64,000 nucleotides of DNA from positions 124,001-188,000 of the forward strand of contig NZ_SSOA01000006.1 in NCBI RefSeq assembly GCF_004801395.1. The letters are read 5' to 3'. Position numbers and translations under genes: made by a program. The notes below the pieces were generated by a model. It did not search any database. It was given only the letters and a program-made list of their open reading frames with translations, and was not told the DNA's origin. Within the stretch, counting starts at the first letter, position 1. The number at the start of each line of letters is the position of its first letter. The DNA comes from Gillisella terrae (GTDB taxonomy: Bacteria > Pseudomonadota > Alphaproteobacteria > Rhizobiales > Rhizobiaceae). Below are positions 8,914 through 17,400 of the stretch, piece by piece.

Positions 8914-9534
8914 GGTCGAAGACCTCCGCTTCAATTCATCATCGCAATCGGTTGCCCACCAAAAAGGCGGCGTGGCGCGCTAGCCTCAGTTGGTAGACAT
9001 TCAATTTTCGACACGCCTTCACCCTTCCAACCCGAAGAGGTTGAACGGAGGCAGTCACTCATGGTCGAAAATTGGTGTGAAAAATTTGCGCCTTTTCCTG
9101 AAGCCTTTGCACAAGACGCAGAAGCTAAAAGGCAAAGATCGCATCAGCCTGGCTCGAAAACAGCCAACGACCGGTCGACACGCCTTCCCCGGTCTGCGCA
9201 CATTCCCCGGTTTGCGCACATTCCAAAGTGTAATGTAATCACGCGGATCTCCTCCCGACATTGACCGCCCTAAGCCTGACCGCCTCCTCCGGGCATGTTG
9301 GTCAGCATGGCAGCAATTTAACGGTATTACTGTGTTATATTCACCTCGAAAGATGTTATAAATATGAAGGGCTGTCAATCGGTGAATTTAACATTTTCCA
9401 ACAATCTCGAAGATGTGAGAATGAATCAATCTGCCCATCAACCTGAGGCGGTGACGATTTCGCACAACAATCCTCCGCCCCATCATGCATCTGTCATGCA
9501 CACATTCAAGATTGAAGGAGAAAGAAACAAGTCA

Positions 9535-9564
9535 TTGTTTATAATAGATATTATTGTTTATCAT
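9535..9564. promoter_or_regulatory. Operator candidate: direct repeats spaced 19 bp
   Basis: TTGTTTATAAT (9535-9545) recurs as TTGTTTATCAT (9554-9564), two helical turns apart. An ATAATA-GA-TATTAT palindrome lies between and overlaps them. It is located in the ery divergent region, where EryD (SorC family) or the DeoR protein should bind. Which protein binds is not shown. Confidence 0.4.
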
Positions 9565-9911
9565 GTTCAACACTCCCAAAAAACCGGTAGGAAGGCAACC
9601 CTGTCTTTTACGTGCAAAGCAGCAACAACCTCGGGATGGTCTGTGCGATTGCCAAGCAGGATGGCCCCAGGAGCGCAATGGCACTTGCCTGTATATTTTT
9701 TCTGGTTTTGAAAAATTTTACGAGACATATGTTAAATCTATGGTATTTGATAACACCAGTTGAGTGATTGATCTCACAGCAACGAACCGCAGCAAAAACA
9801 ACAGCGGTTCGACGCGCTCCGGGAGAGAGCGCCAAAGAGGCGGGAGGAAACCATGGTAATCAGGCAGGATTGTTTGAAGCCTCTTAAAGCGGTTTACTGT
9901 TTCACGGAAAC

Positions 9912-10151
9912 CACGGTAGACGACCTAAACGTTTTAACGTGCCGCTTACCCCCTCATCCCCCTGCCGGGACCTTCTCCCCGCTGGGGAGAAGACATGTCA
10001 GGGAAGCCTTGTCCTTCCTTAACGTGTCTTTCCTCAACACAGAACCGAGGCACCGTGCTGTCGCTTTGGTATCTTCTCCCCAGCGGGGAGAAGGTGGCGG
10101 CAGCCGGATGAGGGGGGCGAAGCCCCGAAAAGATTTGCGTCGTGTACTGTG
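9912..10151. mobile_element. MITE-like palindromic element with 9-bp target duplication
   Basis: This 240-bp element has imperfect terminal inverted repeats (left CACGGTAGACGAC, right end reverse-complemented CACAGTACACGAC). It is flanked by identical 9-bp direct repeats CACGGAAAC (9903-9911 and 10152-10160). The inside is a large palindrome built on CTTCTCCCC/GGGGAGAAG and CCCCTCAT/ATGAGGGG, sequences common between rhizobial genes. It encodes no protein. It lies 105 bp upstream of the eryA start, so it may form part of the eryA leader or supply a promoter. The same termini occur at 55807-56060. Confidence 0.8.
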
Positions 10152-10256
10152 CACGGAAACACCAAGCCGTTCTCACTTTTTGTTTTTGCGCATGTCCGAA
10201 CGGAAAACCATTACACAGTTTTCCTGGACATGCTCTCAACGAGGTGGAGCGGCGCT

Positions 10257-11894
10257 ATGATCGTTCAAAGTGATCGTCGGGGCGATATCATCATTGGCAT
10301 TGATGCCGGCACATCGGTGATGAAAGCCGTTGCCTTCACGCTCAACGGCGAGCAATTGGCTGTCTCATCCATTCGCAATCACTATGTCATGGGCCATGAT
10401 GGTTCCGCCACCCAGTCGCTTAGCAAAACATGGGCCGATTGCCAAAGCGCCCTACGCGCGCTGGGTGATAGGGTGCCGCAGCTGGCGGAGCGCACGGCAG
10501 CGATTGCCGTCACCGGACAGGGCGATGGCACGTGGCTGGTTGGCAAGAACAATCAGCCGGTGGGTGATGCATGGCTGTGGCTGGATGCGAGAGCCGCTCC
10601 CACCGTTGAGCGCCTTAGCCTGCAAGAGAGTGATCGCCCCCGGTTTGAAGCCACCGGCACCGGCCTGAACACCTGCCAGCAAGGCAGCCAGATGGCCCAT
10701 ATGGATGCCACCACCCCCAATTTGCTCGATGAGGCCGAGGTCGCCCTGCATTGCAAGGATTGGCTCTATCTCAATTTGACCGGTGTGCGCGCCACCGACC
10801 CCTCGGAGGCGAGCTTCACCTTTGGCAATTTCCGAACCCGCCGTTATGACAGCGTGGTGCTCGATGCGCTTGGGCTTGATCATCGTCGGCATTTGCTGCC
10901 GGAGATTCTGGAGGGCACGCAAGCAACCCATCCGCTCACCGAGGCAAGCGCCAAAGCCTGTGGCCTCAAGCCCGGAACACCCGTGTGTCTGGGCTATGTG
11001 GATATGGTCATGACCGCATTGGGGGCCGGTGTGCGCAGCGGCGGCCACAATGCCGCCTGCTCCACCATTGGCTCGACCGGTGTGCACATGCAGGCAAAGG
11101 CGGTGGCCGATGTGCAGCTGAATGCGGCCCGCACTGGCTATGTGATCGCCTTGCCCCTGCCCGATCTGGTCACGCAGGTGCAAAGCAATATGGGTTCGAC
11201 CATCAATCTCGACTGGTTGTTGCAGCTGGCCGCCGATCTGATGGGCGAAAATGGCGATGTGGTTGATTACACGGCGCTGATCCCGCGCATTGATGCATGG
11301 TTTGCCAAAAGCCAGCCCGGCACCTTGATTTACCATCCCTATATTTCCGAGGCCGGTGAGCGGGGGCCTTTTGTCAATGCCCATGCGCGCGCGGGCTTTA
11401 CCGGGCTCAACAGCCGCCATCGTTTTCCCGATATGGTGCGCTCCGTGGTCGAGGGTCTGGCCCTTGCCACGCGCGATTGTTATGCGGCCATGGGTGCCTT
11501 TCCCAAAGAACTGCGCCTGAGCGGCGGTGCGGCGCGCTCAAAGGCTTTGCGCCAGACACTGGCCGCCGCCGTTGGCGCGCCCATTCGCGTCAGCCGCCGC
11601 GACGAAACGGGCGCCGCGGGAGCGGCGATGATGGCAGCGGTGGCCATTGGCGCTTATGGCAGCATGGATGATTGCATTCAGGATTGGGTGACGCCCTATC
11701 TTGGCACCGCGGAAACGGTTGATCGGGGTGAAGCCCGCCGCTTTGATCTGCTTGCGGCATCTTATAGCGAAATCCGCCATGCGCTGGAGCCGGTGTGGAA
11801 CCACATGGCCCAGGGTGACGGCTGGCCGGACGCAGCAGCACTCCCATCGCCCCCACAGGACACCATGACCACCATGCAGAGGAGCCCCTTATGA
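10257..11894 (+). CDS. eryA: Erythritol kinase
   Basis: A 545-aa FGGY-family kinase that phosphorylates erythritol to L-erythritol 4-phosphate with ATP, the first step of the Brucella/Rhizobium pathway. The phosphate-binding motif IIIGIDAGTSVMKAV is at residues 11-25 and the C-terminal LSGGAARSKALR motif is near residue 420. The ATG at 10257 is supported by a GGTGGAG ribosome-binding site; the longer frame from 10149 would start inside the MITE. It overlaps eryB by 4 bp. Identity follows from the complete A-B-C-D-H-I gene order. Confidence 0.92.
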   Translation: MIVQSDRRGDIIIGIDAGTSVMKAVAFTLNGEQLAVSSIRNHYVMGHDGSATQSLSKTWADCQSALRALGDRVPQLAERTAAIAVTGQGDGTWLVGKNNQPVGDAWLWLDARAAPTVERLSLQESDRPRFEATGTGLNTCQQGSQMAHMDATTPNLLDEAEVALHCKDWLYLNLTGVRATDPSEASFTFGNFRTRRYDSVVLDALGLDHRRHLLPEILEGTQATHPLTEASAKACGLKPGTPVCLGYVDMVMTALGAGVRSGGHNAACSTIGSTGVHMQAKAVADVQLNAARTGYVIALPLPDLVTQVQSNMGSTINLDWLLQLAADLMGENGDVVDYTALIPRIDAWFAKSQPGTLIYHPYISEAGERGPFVNAHARAGFTGLNSRHRFPDMVRSVVEGLALATRDCYAAMGAFPKELRLSGGAARSKALRQTLAAAVGAPIRVSRRDETGAAGAAMMAAVAIGAYGSMDDCIQDWVTPYLGTAETVDRGEARRFDLLAASYSEIRHALEPVWNHMAQGDGWPDAAALPSPPQDTMTTMQRSPL

Positions 11895-13411
11895 CGGAGA
11901 GGGATGATAACACCATCATTGATCTTATGGTGATTGGCGGCGGCATTAACGGGGCTGGCATTGCGCGCGATGCCGCAGGCCGGGGACTGTCTGTTGTCTT
12001 GTGCGAGAAAGATGACCTGGCACAAGGCACATCCTCGCGCTCGGGCAAATTGGTGCATGGCGGCTTACGCTATCTGGAATATTACGAGTTCCGGCTGGTG
12101 CGCGAAGCGCTGATCGAGCGTGAGGTTTTGCTCAATTCCGCCAGCCACATCATCTGGCCGATGCGCTTTGTGCTGCCGCACAGCCCCAATGATCGCCCGG
12201 CCTGGCTGGTGCGTCTGGGTCTGTTTCTCTACGACCATCTGGGCGGGCGTAAAAAACTTCCCGGCACCCGCAGTCTGGACCTGCGCCGCGCGCCCGAAGG
12301 TGCCCCCCTGCAAGACCAGTTTACCAAGGGCTTTGAATATTCCGATTGCTGGGTCGATGACGCCCGCCTCGTTGTTTTGAACGCGCTGGACGCGGTTGAA
12401 AAAGGGGCAACCGTGCTGACCCGCACCGCCTGCATCAGTGCGCGGCGCGAAAACGGGCTTTGGACCGTGCAATTGCGCAACAGCCGAAACGGCATGGTCC
12501 AAACCTATAAGGCGCGCGCTGTCGTTAACGCCGCAGGGCCGTGGGTCAATGACATTATCGGTCGGGTTGCTGGCACCAACAGCCAGCGCACGGTGCGACT
12601 GGTCAAAGGCAGTCATATTATTGTGCCAAAGTTCTGGAACGGCAATCAGGCCTATCTGGTGCAAAACCACGACAAGCGGGTGATTTTCATCAACCCCTAT
12701 GAGGGCGACAAGGCGCTGATTGGCACCACGGATATTCCCTATGATGGCGCGCCCGAACATGTGGCGGCAGATGAGAGCGAAATTGAATATCTGATTGCCG
12801 CGGTTAATCGCTATTTCAAGGAAAAGCTGCGACGCAGCGATGTGATCGAGAGCTTTTCCGGTGTCAGACCCTTGTTTGATGACGGCAAGGGCAATCCATC
12901 CGCGGTCACCCGCGATTATGTGTTTGATCTGGATGAGACCGGCGGCGCGCCGCTGCTCAACGTATTTGGTGGCAAGATCACCACGTTTCGTAAATTGTCC
13001 GAGCACGCCCTGCAAAAACTCGCAGGCTTTTTCCCGAAAATGGGACCCGATTGGACCGCCCGCGCCACCTTGCCGGGCGGCGAGATTGCCAATGCCGATT
13101 ATGTGGCCTTCACGGAGCAATTGCGCAGCCGCTATCCATGGATGCCTCGGGCATTGCTGCATCACTACGGCCACCTTTATGGCGCGCGCACGCCGCAAAT
13201 CATCAAGGATGCGAAGGCCTTGTCGGAGCTGGGACGCCATTTTGGCGCACAGCTTTATGAGGCGGAAGTGCGCTATCTGATCGCCACCGAATGGGCTGAA
13301 ACAGCCGATGATGTGCTCAAGCGCCGCACCAAAGAAGGGCTGCACATGACGGAGCTGCAAAAGGCCGAGTTCACCGCCTGGTTTGAGGCTGAACTGGCAA
13401 AAGCGGCGTAA
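11891..13411 (+). CDS. eryB: L-erythritol 4-phosphate dehydrogenase (GlpD family)
   Basis: A 506-aa FAD enzyme that oxidises L-erythritol 4-phosphate to L-3-tetrulose 4-phosphate. The FAD Rossmann motif GGGINGAG is at about residues 16-23, with LVHGGLRYLE shortly after. A C-terminal helical domain covers about residues 380-500. The length is close to other EryB and GlpD proteins. The ATGA overlap with eryA and a 15-bp gap to eryC place it in the core operon. A paralogue of different length lies at 225-1916. Confidence 0.92.
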   Translation: MTERDDNTIIDLMVIGGGINGAGIARDAAGRGLSVVLCEKDDLAQGTSSRSGKLVHGGLRYLEYYEFRLVREALIEREVLLNSASHIIWPMRFVLPHSPNDRPAWLVRLGLFLYDHLGGRKKLPGTRSLDLRRAPEGAPLQDQFTKGFEYSDCWVDDARLVVLNALDAVEKGATVLTRTACISARRENGLWTVQLRNSRNGMVQTYKARAVVNAAGPWVNDIIGRVAGTNSQRTVRLVKGSHIIVPKFWNGNQAYLVQNHDKRVIFINPYEGDKALIGTTDIPYDGAPEHVAADESEIEYLIAAVNRYFKEKLRRSDVIESFSGVRPLFDDGKGNPSAVTRDYVFDLDETGGAPLLNVFGGKITTFRKLSEHALQKLAGFFPKMGPDWTARATLPGGEIANADYVAFTEQLRSRYPWMPRALLHHYGHLYGARTPQIIKDAKALSELGRHFGAQLYEAEVRYLIATEWAETADDVLKRRTKEGLHMTELQKAEFTAWFEAELAKAA

Positions 13412-13426
13412 ACGACAGGACACACC

Positions 13427-14359
13427 ATGCCCCTCACTTTGTCTTTAAACACAAATCCGCTGGTCAATCGTTTTGCCGATCCCAATGACCTGATCGACAC
13501 CGTGGCGCGGGATTTGAAAATCCGCGACCTGCAATTGACCCACGAGTTTATCAATCCCAGCTGGCCGGCTTCCACCCTTCGCCGCCTGACGCGGGAGATG
13601 AATGCAGCGCTGCACAGAACGGGCGTGCGCGTTACCTCCGGCATGACAGGGCCTTACGGCCGCCTGAACCATTTCGGCCATCCCGATGCCGAAGTGCGGC
13701 GCTATTATGTGGAGTGGTTCAAGACTTTTGCCGACATCACCGCCGATCTCGGCGGCCAGTCGCTTGGCACGCAATTCGCCATCTTGACCTATAAGGATTA
13801 TGATGATGATGCGCGCCGGGAGGAGCTGATCCGCATTGCCATCGAATGCTGGCAGGAGGTGGCGGACCACGCGAAAGCGGCAGGCCTGTCTTTCTTGTTC
13901 TGGGAGCCGATGAGCATTGGCCGGGAATTTGGCGAAACAATTGATGCCTGTCTTGCCCTGCAAACCCGCCTGACCAACACGCCCATGGCCATTCCCATGT
14001 GGATGATGGCCGATATTGACCACGGCGATGTGACCTCCCCCAACCCGGATGATTACGACCCTTATGCCTGGGCACGGGCCGTGCCGAAACTCTCACCAAT
14101 CATCCACATCAAGCAAAGCTTGATGGACAAAGGCGGTCATCGCCCCTTTACCGCCGAGTTCAACGCCAAAGGGCGCATTCAGCCCGCTCCTCTGCTCGAG
14201 GCTTTGGCCGCTGGCGGGGCCATCGACAATGAAATTTGTCTGGAACTGTCGTTCAAGGAGCGCGAGCCCAATGACCGGCAGGTGATCGACCACATTGCAG
14301 AAAGCGTTGCCTTCTGGGCACCGTTTATTGAGACCGGCGTCAACGACCTGAATATTTAG
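13427..14359 (+). CDS. eryC: L-3-tetrulose 4-phosphate racemase, xylose-isomerase superfamily
   Basis: A 310-aa TIM-barrel protein of the xylose isomerase/AP-endonuclease 2 superfamily. In Brucella, EryC interconverts L- and D-3-tetrulose 4-phosphate; it was earlier misnamed a dehydrogenase. Metal-ligand candidates include the Glu of FWEPMSIGREF (about 164) and the aspartates of MMADIDHGD (about 197-203), typical of the fold. The length agrees with EryC (about 309 aa). It follows eryB by 15 bp and precedes eryD by under 20 bp. Confidence 0.9.
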   Translation: MPLTLSLNTNPLVNRFADPNDLIDTVARDLKIRDLQLTHEFINPSWPASTLRRLTREMNAALHRTGVRVTSGMTGPYGRLNHFGHPDAEVRRYYVEWFKTFADITADLGGQSLGTQFAILTYKDYDDDARREELIRIAIECWQEVADHAKAAGLSFLFWEPMSIGREFGETIDACLALQTRLTNTPMAIPMWMMADIDHGDVTSPNPDDYDPYAWARAVPKLSPIIHIKQSLMDKGGHRPFTAEFNAKGRIQPAPLLEALAAGGAIDNEICLELSFKEREPNDRQVIDHIAESVAFWAPFIETGVNDLNI

Positions 14360-14377
14360 AGATTGGAACGGCTCGGC

Positions 14378-15376
14378 ATGGATAGGCTCGTAAAAACCAA
14401 TGTGACCACCAGCGACGCTGACGAATCTCTCGCCATCCGTGCCGCCTGGTTGCATTATGTTGGCGGCTTGACCCAATCGGCGGTGGCCAAACGGCTTGGC
14501 TTGCCCTCCGTCAAGACCCATCGGTTGATCGCCAAGGCGGTGGCAGAAGGGGTGGTGAAGGTCACCATTGACGGTGACATTGTCGAATGCGTTGAGCTGG
14601 AGATGCAGCTCTCAAACCATTTTGGTCTGGCCTATTGCGAGGTCGCACCCGACCTTGGCGAGGACGGACTGGCGCTGCGCACGCTGGGGGCTGCCGGTGC
14701 AGGCTTCTTGCGGCGCGAGATTGAGCGGGGTGACAACAAGGTAATTGGCCTTGGCCATGGTCGCACCTTGTCGGCAGCCGTGCAGCACATGCCAAGGCTG
14801 AATGGCAGCACCGTGCGGTTTGTGTCGCTTTTGGGTGGGCTGACGCGCCATTATGCTGCCAATCCCTATGATGTCATGCATCGGCTGGCTGAGAAAACCG
14901 GCACGCTGGCCTATGTGATGCCGGTGCCATTTTTTGCCAATACGGCCGAGGATCGCGATGTGCTTTTGGCCCAGCGCGGCGTGCGCGAAGTTTTTGATAT
15001 GGCCAATCAGGCCGATCTGAAGCTGGTTGGTATTGGCACCGTCGATAGCCATGCGCAATTGGTGCAATCGGGCATGGTGGAAATGCGCGAGATTGTTGCC
15101 ATTGCCAACCAAGGCGGTGTTGGCGAATTGCTGGGCCATTTTTTTGACGACAAAGGCCGAATCCTCGAAACCGACCTCAGCAATCGAACCCTTTCCGCTA
15201 ATCTCCCCACCCGGCGCGGAGACAGGCTGGTGGCGCTGGCAGGTGGTGCCTCCAAACTTTCAGCCATCCGCGCCGTGCTCAAAAGCCATCGTCTGCATGG
15301 CCTGATTACCGATGAAACAACGGCGCGGCATTTGCTGAGCGAAGCCACCCCTATCAAGAGAACCGATAGATCATGA
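14378..15376 (+). CDS. eryD: SorC-family regulator of the erythritol operon
   Basis: This protein of about 332 aa has an N-terminal helix-turn-helix (LTQSAVAKRLGLPSVKTHRLI, around residues 30-50) and a C-terminal SorC sugar-binding domain (GLGHGRTLSAAV, near residue 130). EryD represses the ery operon and responds to erythritol or an intermediate. An upstream TTG at 14363 in the same frame is possible, but the ATG at 14378 is preferred. The gene overlaps eryH by 4 bp. Encoding the repressor inside the operon gives autoregulation. Confidence 0.9.
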   Translation: MDRLVKTNVTTSDADESLAIRAAWLHYVGGLTQSAVAKRLGLPSVKTHRLIAKAVAEGVVKVTIDGDIVECVELEMQLSNHFGLAYCEVAPDLGEDGLALRTLGAAGAGFLRREIERGDNKVIGLGHGRTLSAAVQHMPRLNGSTVRFVSLLGGLTRHYAANPYDVMHRLAEKTGTLAYVMPVPFFANTAEDRDVLLAQRGVREVFDMANQADLKLVGIGTVDSHAQLVQSGMVEMREIVAIANQGGVGELLGHFFDDKGRILETDLSNRTLSANLPTRRGDRLVALAGGASKLSAIRAVLKSHRLHGLITDETTARHLLSEATPIKRTDRS

Positions 15377-16137
15377 CAGACACCACAGCTTGCTGGATTG
15401 GCACCAGCTGGAAGATGAACAAAACGTTGGATGAGGCTTTGGCCTTTGCCAATCGTCTGGCGGATGTTGCCGAGATGCCGGGCATTCAACGCTTTGTCAT
15501 TCCGCCCTTTACCGCCGTTCGCGAGGTGAAAGAGGCTTTGGCAGGTACCGCCACCAAGGTGGGGGCGCAAAACATGCACTGGGCCGATCACGGTGCCTGG
15601 ACCGGCGAAATTTCACCCTTGATGCTCAAGGATTGCGGCGCGGATCTGGTCGAGCTCGGCCATTCTGAACGGCGCAGCCATTTTGGCGAAACCGATGACA
15701 CGGTAGGCTTGAAGGTGGAAGCGGCTTTGCGCCACGGCCTCGCGCCTCTGATCTGCATTGGCGAGACACTGGCTGAGCGCGAGGCGGGCGACGCGCAAAA
15801 GGTGCTGGAGATGCAGGTTCGCGCGGCACTGTCGCGCCTGTCACCACAACAATGCAAGGCTGAGATTCTTTTGGCCTATGAGCCTGTCTGGGCCATTGGC
15901 GAGGGCGGCATTCCGGCAACCGTTGATTATGCCGATGCCCGCCATGCCGAGATTATCGCGGTGGCACAATCGGTTCTGGGGCGCGCCATTCCATGCCTCT
16001 ACGGCGGCTCGGTCAATCCCGGCAATTGTGAAGAGCTGGTTTCCAGCCCCCATATCGGTGGGCTTTTCATTGGCCGTTCCGCCTGGAGCGTTGACGGCTA
16101 TCTGGACATTTTAGCGCGCGTTGCGCGGACATTGTGA
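15373..16137 (+). CDS. eryH: D-3-tetrulose 4-phosphate isomerase (TpiA2/TpiB type)
   Basis: A 254-aa triosephosphate-isomerase homologue specialised for the erythritol route, converting D-3-tetrulose 4-phosphate to D-erythrulose-type intermediate on the way to D-erythrose 4-phosphate. Catalytic residues are recognisable: Lys in SWKMNK (residue 13), His in LGHSERR (about 96) and Glu in AYEPVWAIG (about 170). The phosphate loop YGGSVN is near residue 212. It overlaps eryD by 4 bp. In Brucella this paralogue, not housekeeping TpiA, is needed for growth on erythritol. Confidence 0.9.
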   Translation: MTDTTACWIGTSWKMNKTLDEALAFANRLADVAEMPGIQRFVIPPFTAVREVKEALAGTATKVGAQNMHWADHGAWTGEISPLMLKDCGADLVELGHSERRSHFGETDDTVGLKVEAALRHGLAPLICIGETLAEREAGDAQKVLEMQVRAALSRLSPQQCKAEILLAYEPVWAIGEGGIPATVDYADARHAEIIAVAQSVLGRAIPCLYGGSVNPGNCEELVSSPHIGGLFIGRSAWSVDGYLDILARVARTL

Positions 16138-16147
16138 GGAGAACATC

Positions 16148-16600
16148 ATGAAAATTGCGATTGCCGGAGACAGCGCGGGTGAAGGTCTTGCAAGCGTGTT
16201 GGCAACCTATCTGAAAGACCGTTTCGAGGTGCATGAAATTTCGCGCACCGATGCCGGACCAGACGCCTTTTATGCCGACCTTGCTGACCGGGTGGCCTCT
16301 GCCGTCATAAAGGGCACCTATGATCGGGCCATTCTGGTGTGCGGCACCGGCATTGGTGTCTGCATTGCCGCCAACAAGGTGCACGGCATTCGGGCGGCCC
16401 TCACCCATGATACCTATTCGGCCGAACGGGCGGCCCTGTCCAACAATGCGCAGATTATCACCATGGGCTCACGGGTGATTGGCCCGGAAGTGGCCAAAGC
16501 GGTGGCGGACACTTTTCTCTCCAACACCTTCGATCCGCAAGGCCGCTCTGCCGATAACGTCAAGGCGATTGATGCGGTGGATGCCAAATATAGCGCGTGA
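16148..16600 (+). CDS. eryI: D-erythrose 4-phosphate isomerase (RpiB family)
   Basis: A 150-aa RpiB/LacAB-type isomerase giving D-erythrose 4-phosphate, which enters the pentose phosphate pathway. The family motif VCGTGIG carries the catalytic Cys (about residue 66), and GSRVIG lies further on. The ATG at 16148 is chosen for its AGGAG ribosome-binding site; the earlier in-frame codon at 16121 overlaps the eryH end. It is the last gene of the ery operon, followed 5 bp later by a strong hairpin. Confidence 0.92.
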   Translation: MKIAIAGDSAGEGLASVLATYLKDRFEVHEISRTDAGPDAFYADLADRVASAVIKGTYDRAILVCGTGIGVCIAANKVHGIRAALTHDTYSAERAALSNNAQIITMGSRVIGPEVAKAVADTFLSNTFDPQGRSADNVKAIDAVDAKYSA

Positions 16601-16604
16601 CAAT

Positions 16605-16635
16605 ACCGTGTGTCCTTGATTGAGCGACACACGGT
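16605..16635. terminator. Bidirectional hairpin between eryI and the response regulator gene
   Basis: A perfect 10-bp stem (ACCGTGTGTC 16605-16614 with GACACACGGT 16626-16635) lies between two converging genes. The rightward side has only a weak U-rich tail (CTATCTTTATC). Confidence 0.65.
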
Positions 16636-16656
16636 CTATCTTTATCTCGGCATGGC

Positions 16657-17400
16657 TCACAATTGCGCGTCCTGCCGGGCAATGCGTTTCAACCAGATGG
16701 CAAGCTCTGCCTCTGCCCGTTCCAGCGCCGGGTGATTGAGCAGTTTGCGCAAAAACGCGACTGTCACCGCCCTAGCCCGCAGGTTGAACAAGGCCTCGCT
16801 GCTGGTGTCAGCACTGGGATTATAGACCCCCAATTTGTCGTAGATGCTTTGCAGACGGTTTTGAACGCTTCTGAGCGAGAGGTTGCGCCGTCTTGCAATG
16901 GCGCGATCCGTCAGGCCCAAGGCAATGTCGATGAGAATTTCATATTCGGAATCACTGAAGCCATAGACATTGCCCAGGCTTTTTTGCTGTAAGCCTCGAA
17001 TTTCGCGATCAATCACGCATTGCGCCTCAACGAATATTGAGCGGAGCGCCAGATGCAGCCGTTCCTCTGATGCCGATTTCAACACATAGCCATAGGCGGC
17101 ACCGTCGGGCACGATGCGGGCAATGCCGCGCACATTGGCCTCATCGGCAAAATTCGACCAGAACAGAATGCTGGTTTCCGGTCGCTCATGCCATATGGTT
17201 CGTGCCGCCTCAATTCCGTTGCGCGGGCTCATCTGCAAATCCATGACGATTTTGTCAAAGCGGTACTCACGGGCGAGCTTTTCACAGGCAAGCCCATCGG
17301 ACGCCTCCATGATCAACTCGCACTCCGGCAGGGCTGCATGCACCGCTTCGTTCAAATACATCCGATGCAACGGATCATCTTCAACGATCAAAACTTTCAT
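16657..17400 (-). CDS. NarL/LuxR-type response regulator
   Basis: This 247-aa regulator has a receiver domain (residues 1-125; acidic pair Glu7-Asp8-Asp9, phospho-acceptor Asp54 in IVMDLQM) and a C-terminal LuxR helix-turn-helix (around residues 180-225). The start MKVLIVEDD at 17400 is chosen because it begins the domain exactly. The ATG overlaps the last 20 bp of the histidine kinase gene, indicating translational coupling. It is divergent from a CUT2 sugar transporter operon that it probably controls. Confidence 0.88.
   Translation of the reverse strand: MKVLIVEDDPLHRMYLNEAVHAALPECELIMEASDGLACEKLAREYRFDKIVMDLQMSPRNGIEAARTIWHERPETSILFWSNFADEANVRGIARIVPDGAAYGYVLKSASEERLHLALRSIFVEAQCVIDREIRGLQQKSLGNVYGFSDSEYEILIDIALGLTDRAIARRRNLSLRSVQNRLQSIYDKLGVYNPSADTSSEALFNLRARAVTVAFLRKLLNHPALERAEAELAIWLKRIARQDAQL

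Larger units (their letters stand above)
8914..10256. promoter_or_regulatory. Divergent control region between the transporter operon and eryA
   Basis: No convincing gene lies in these 1.34 kb. Visible structures are an 11-bp inverted repeat (CAATTTTCGAC 9002-9012 with GTCGAAAATTG 9064-9074), an 18-bp tandem duplication (9187-9204 and 9205-9222, one mismatch), an AT-rich direct repeat at 9535-9564 and a MITE at 9912-10151. A weak sigma70-like pair, TTGAAA (9708) and TTAAAT (9732), could serve eryA. The region must hold the promoters of both operons and the EryD and/or DeoR operators. Confidence 0.6.

Noticed and set aside
8899-9378. Open frames in the ery divergent region
   Set aside because: Both strands have similar short frames without family features or ribosome-binding sites; tandem and inverted repeats suggest regulatory DNA.
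10149-10256. N-terminal extension of EryA starting in the MITE
   Set aside because: The extension is encoded partly by repeat DNA, and a good ribosome-binding site precedes the internal ATG at 10257.
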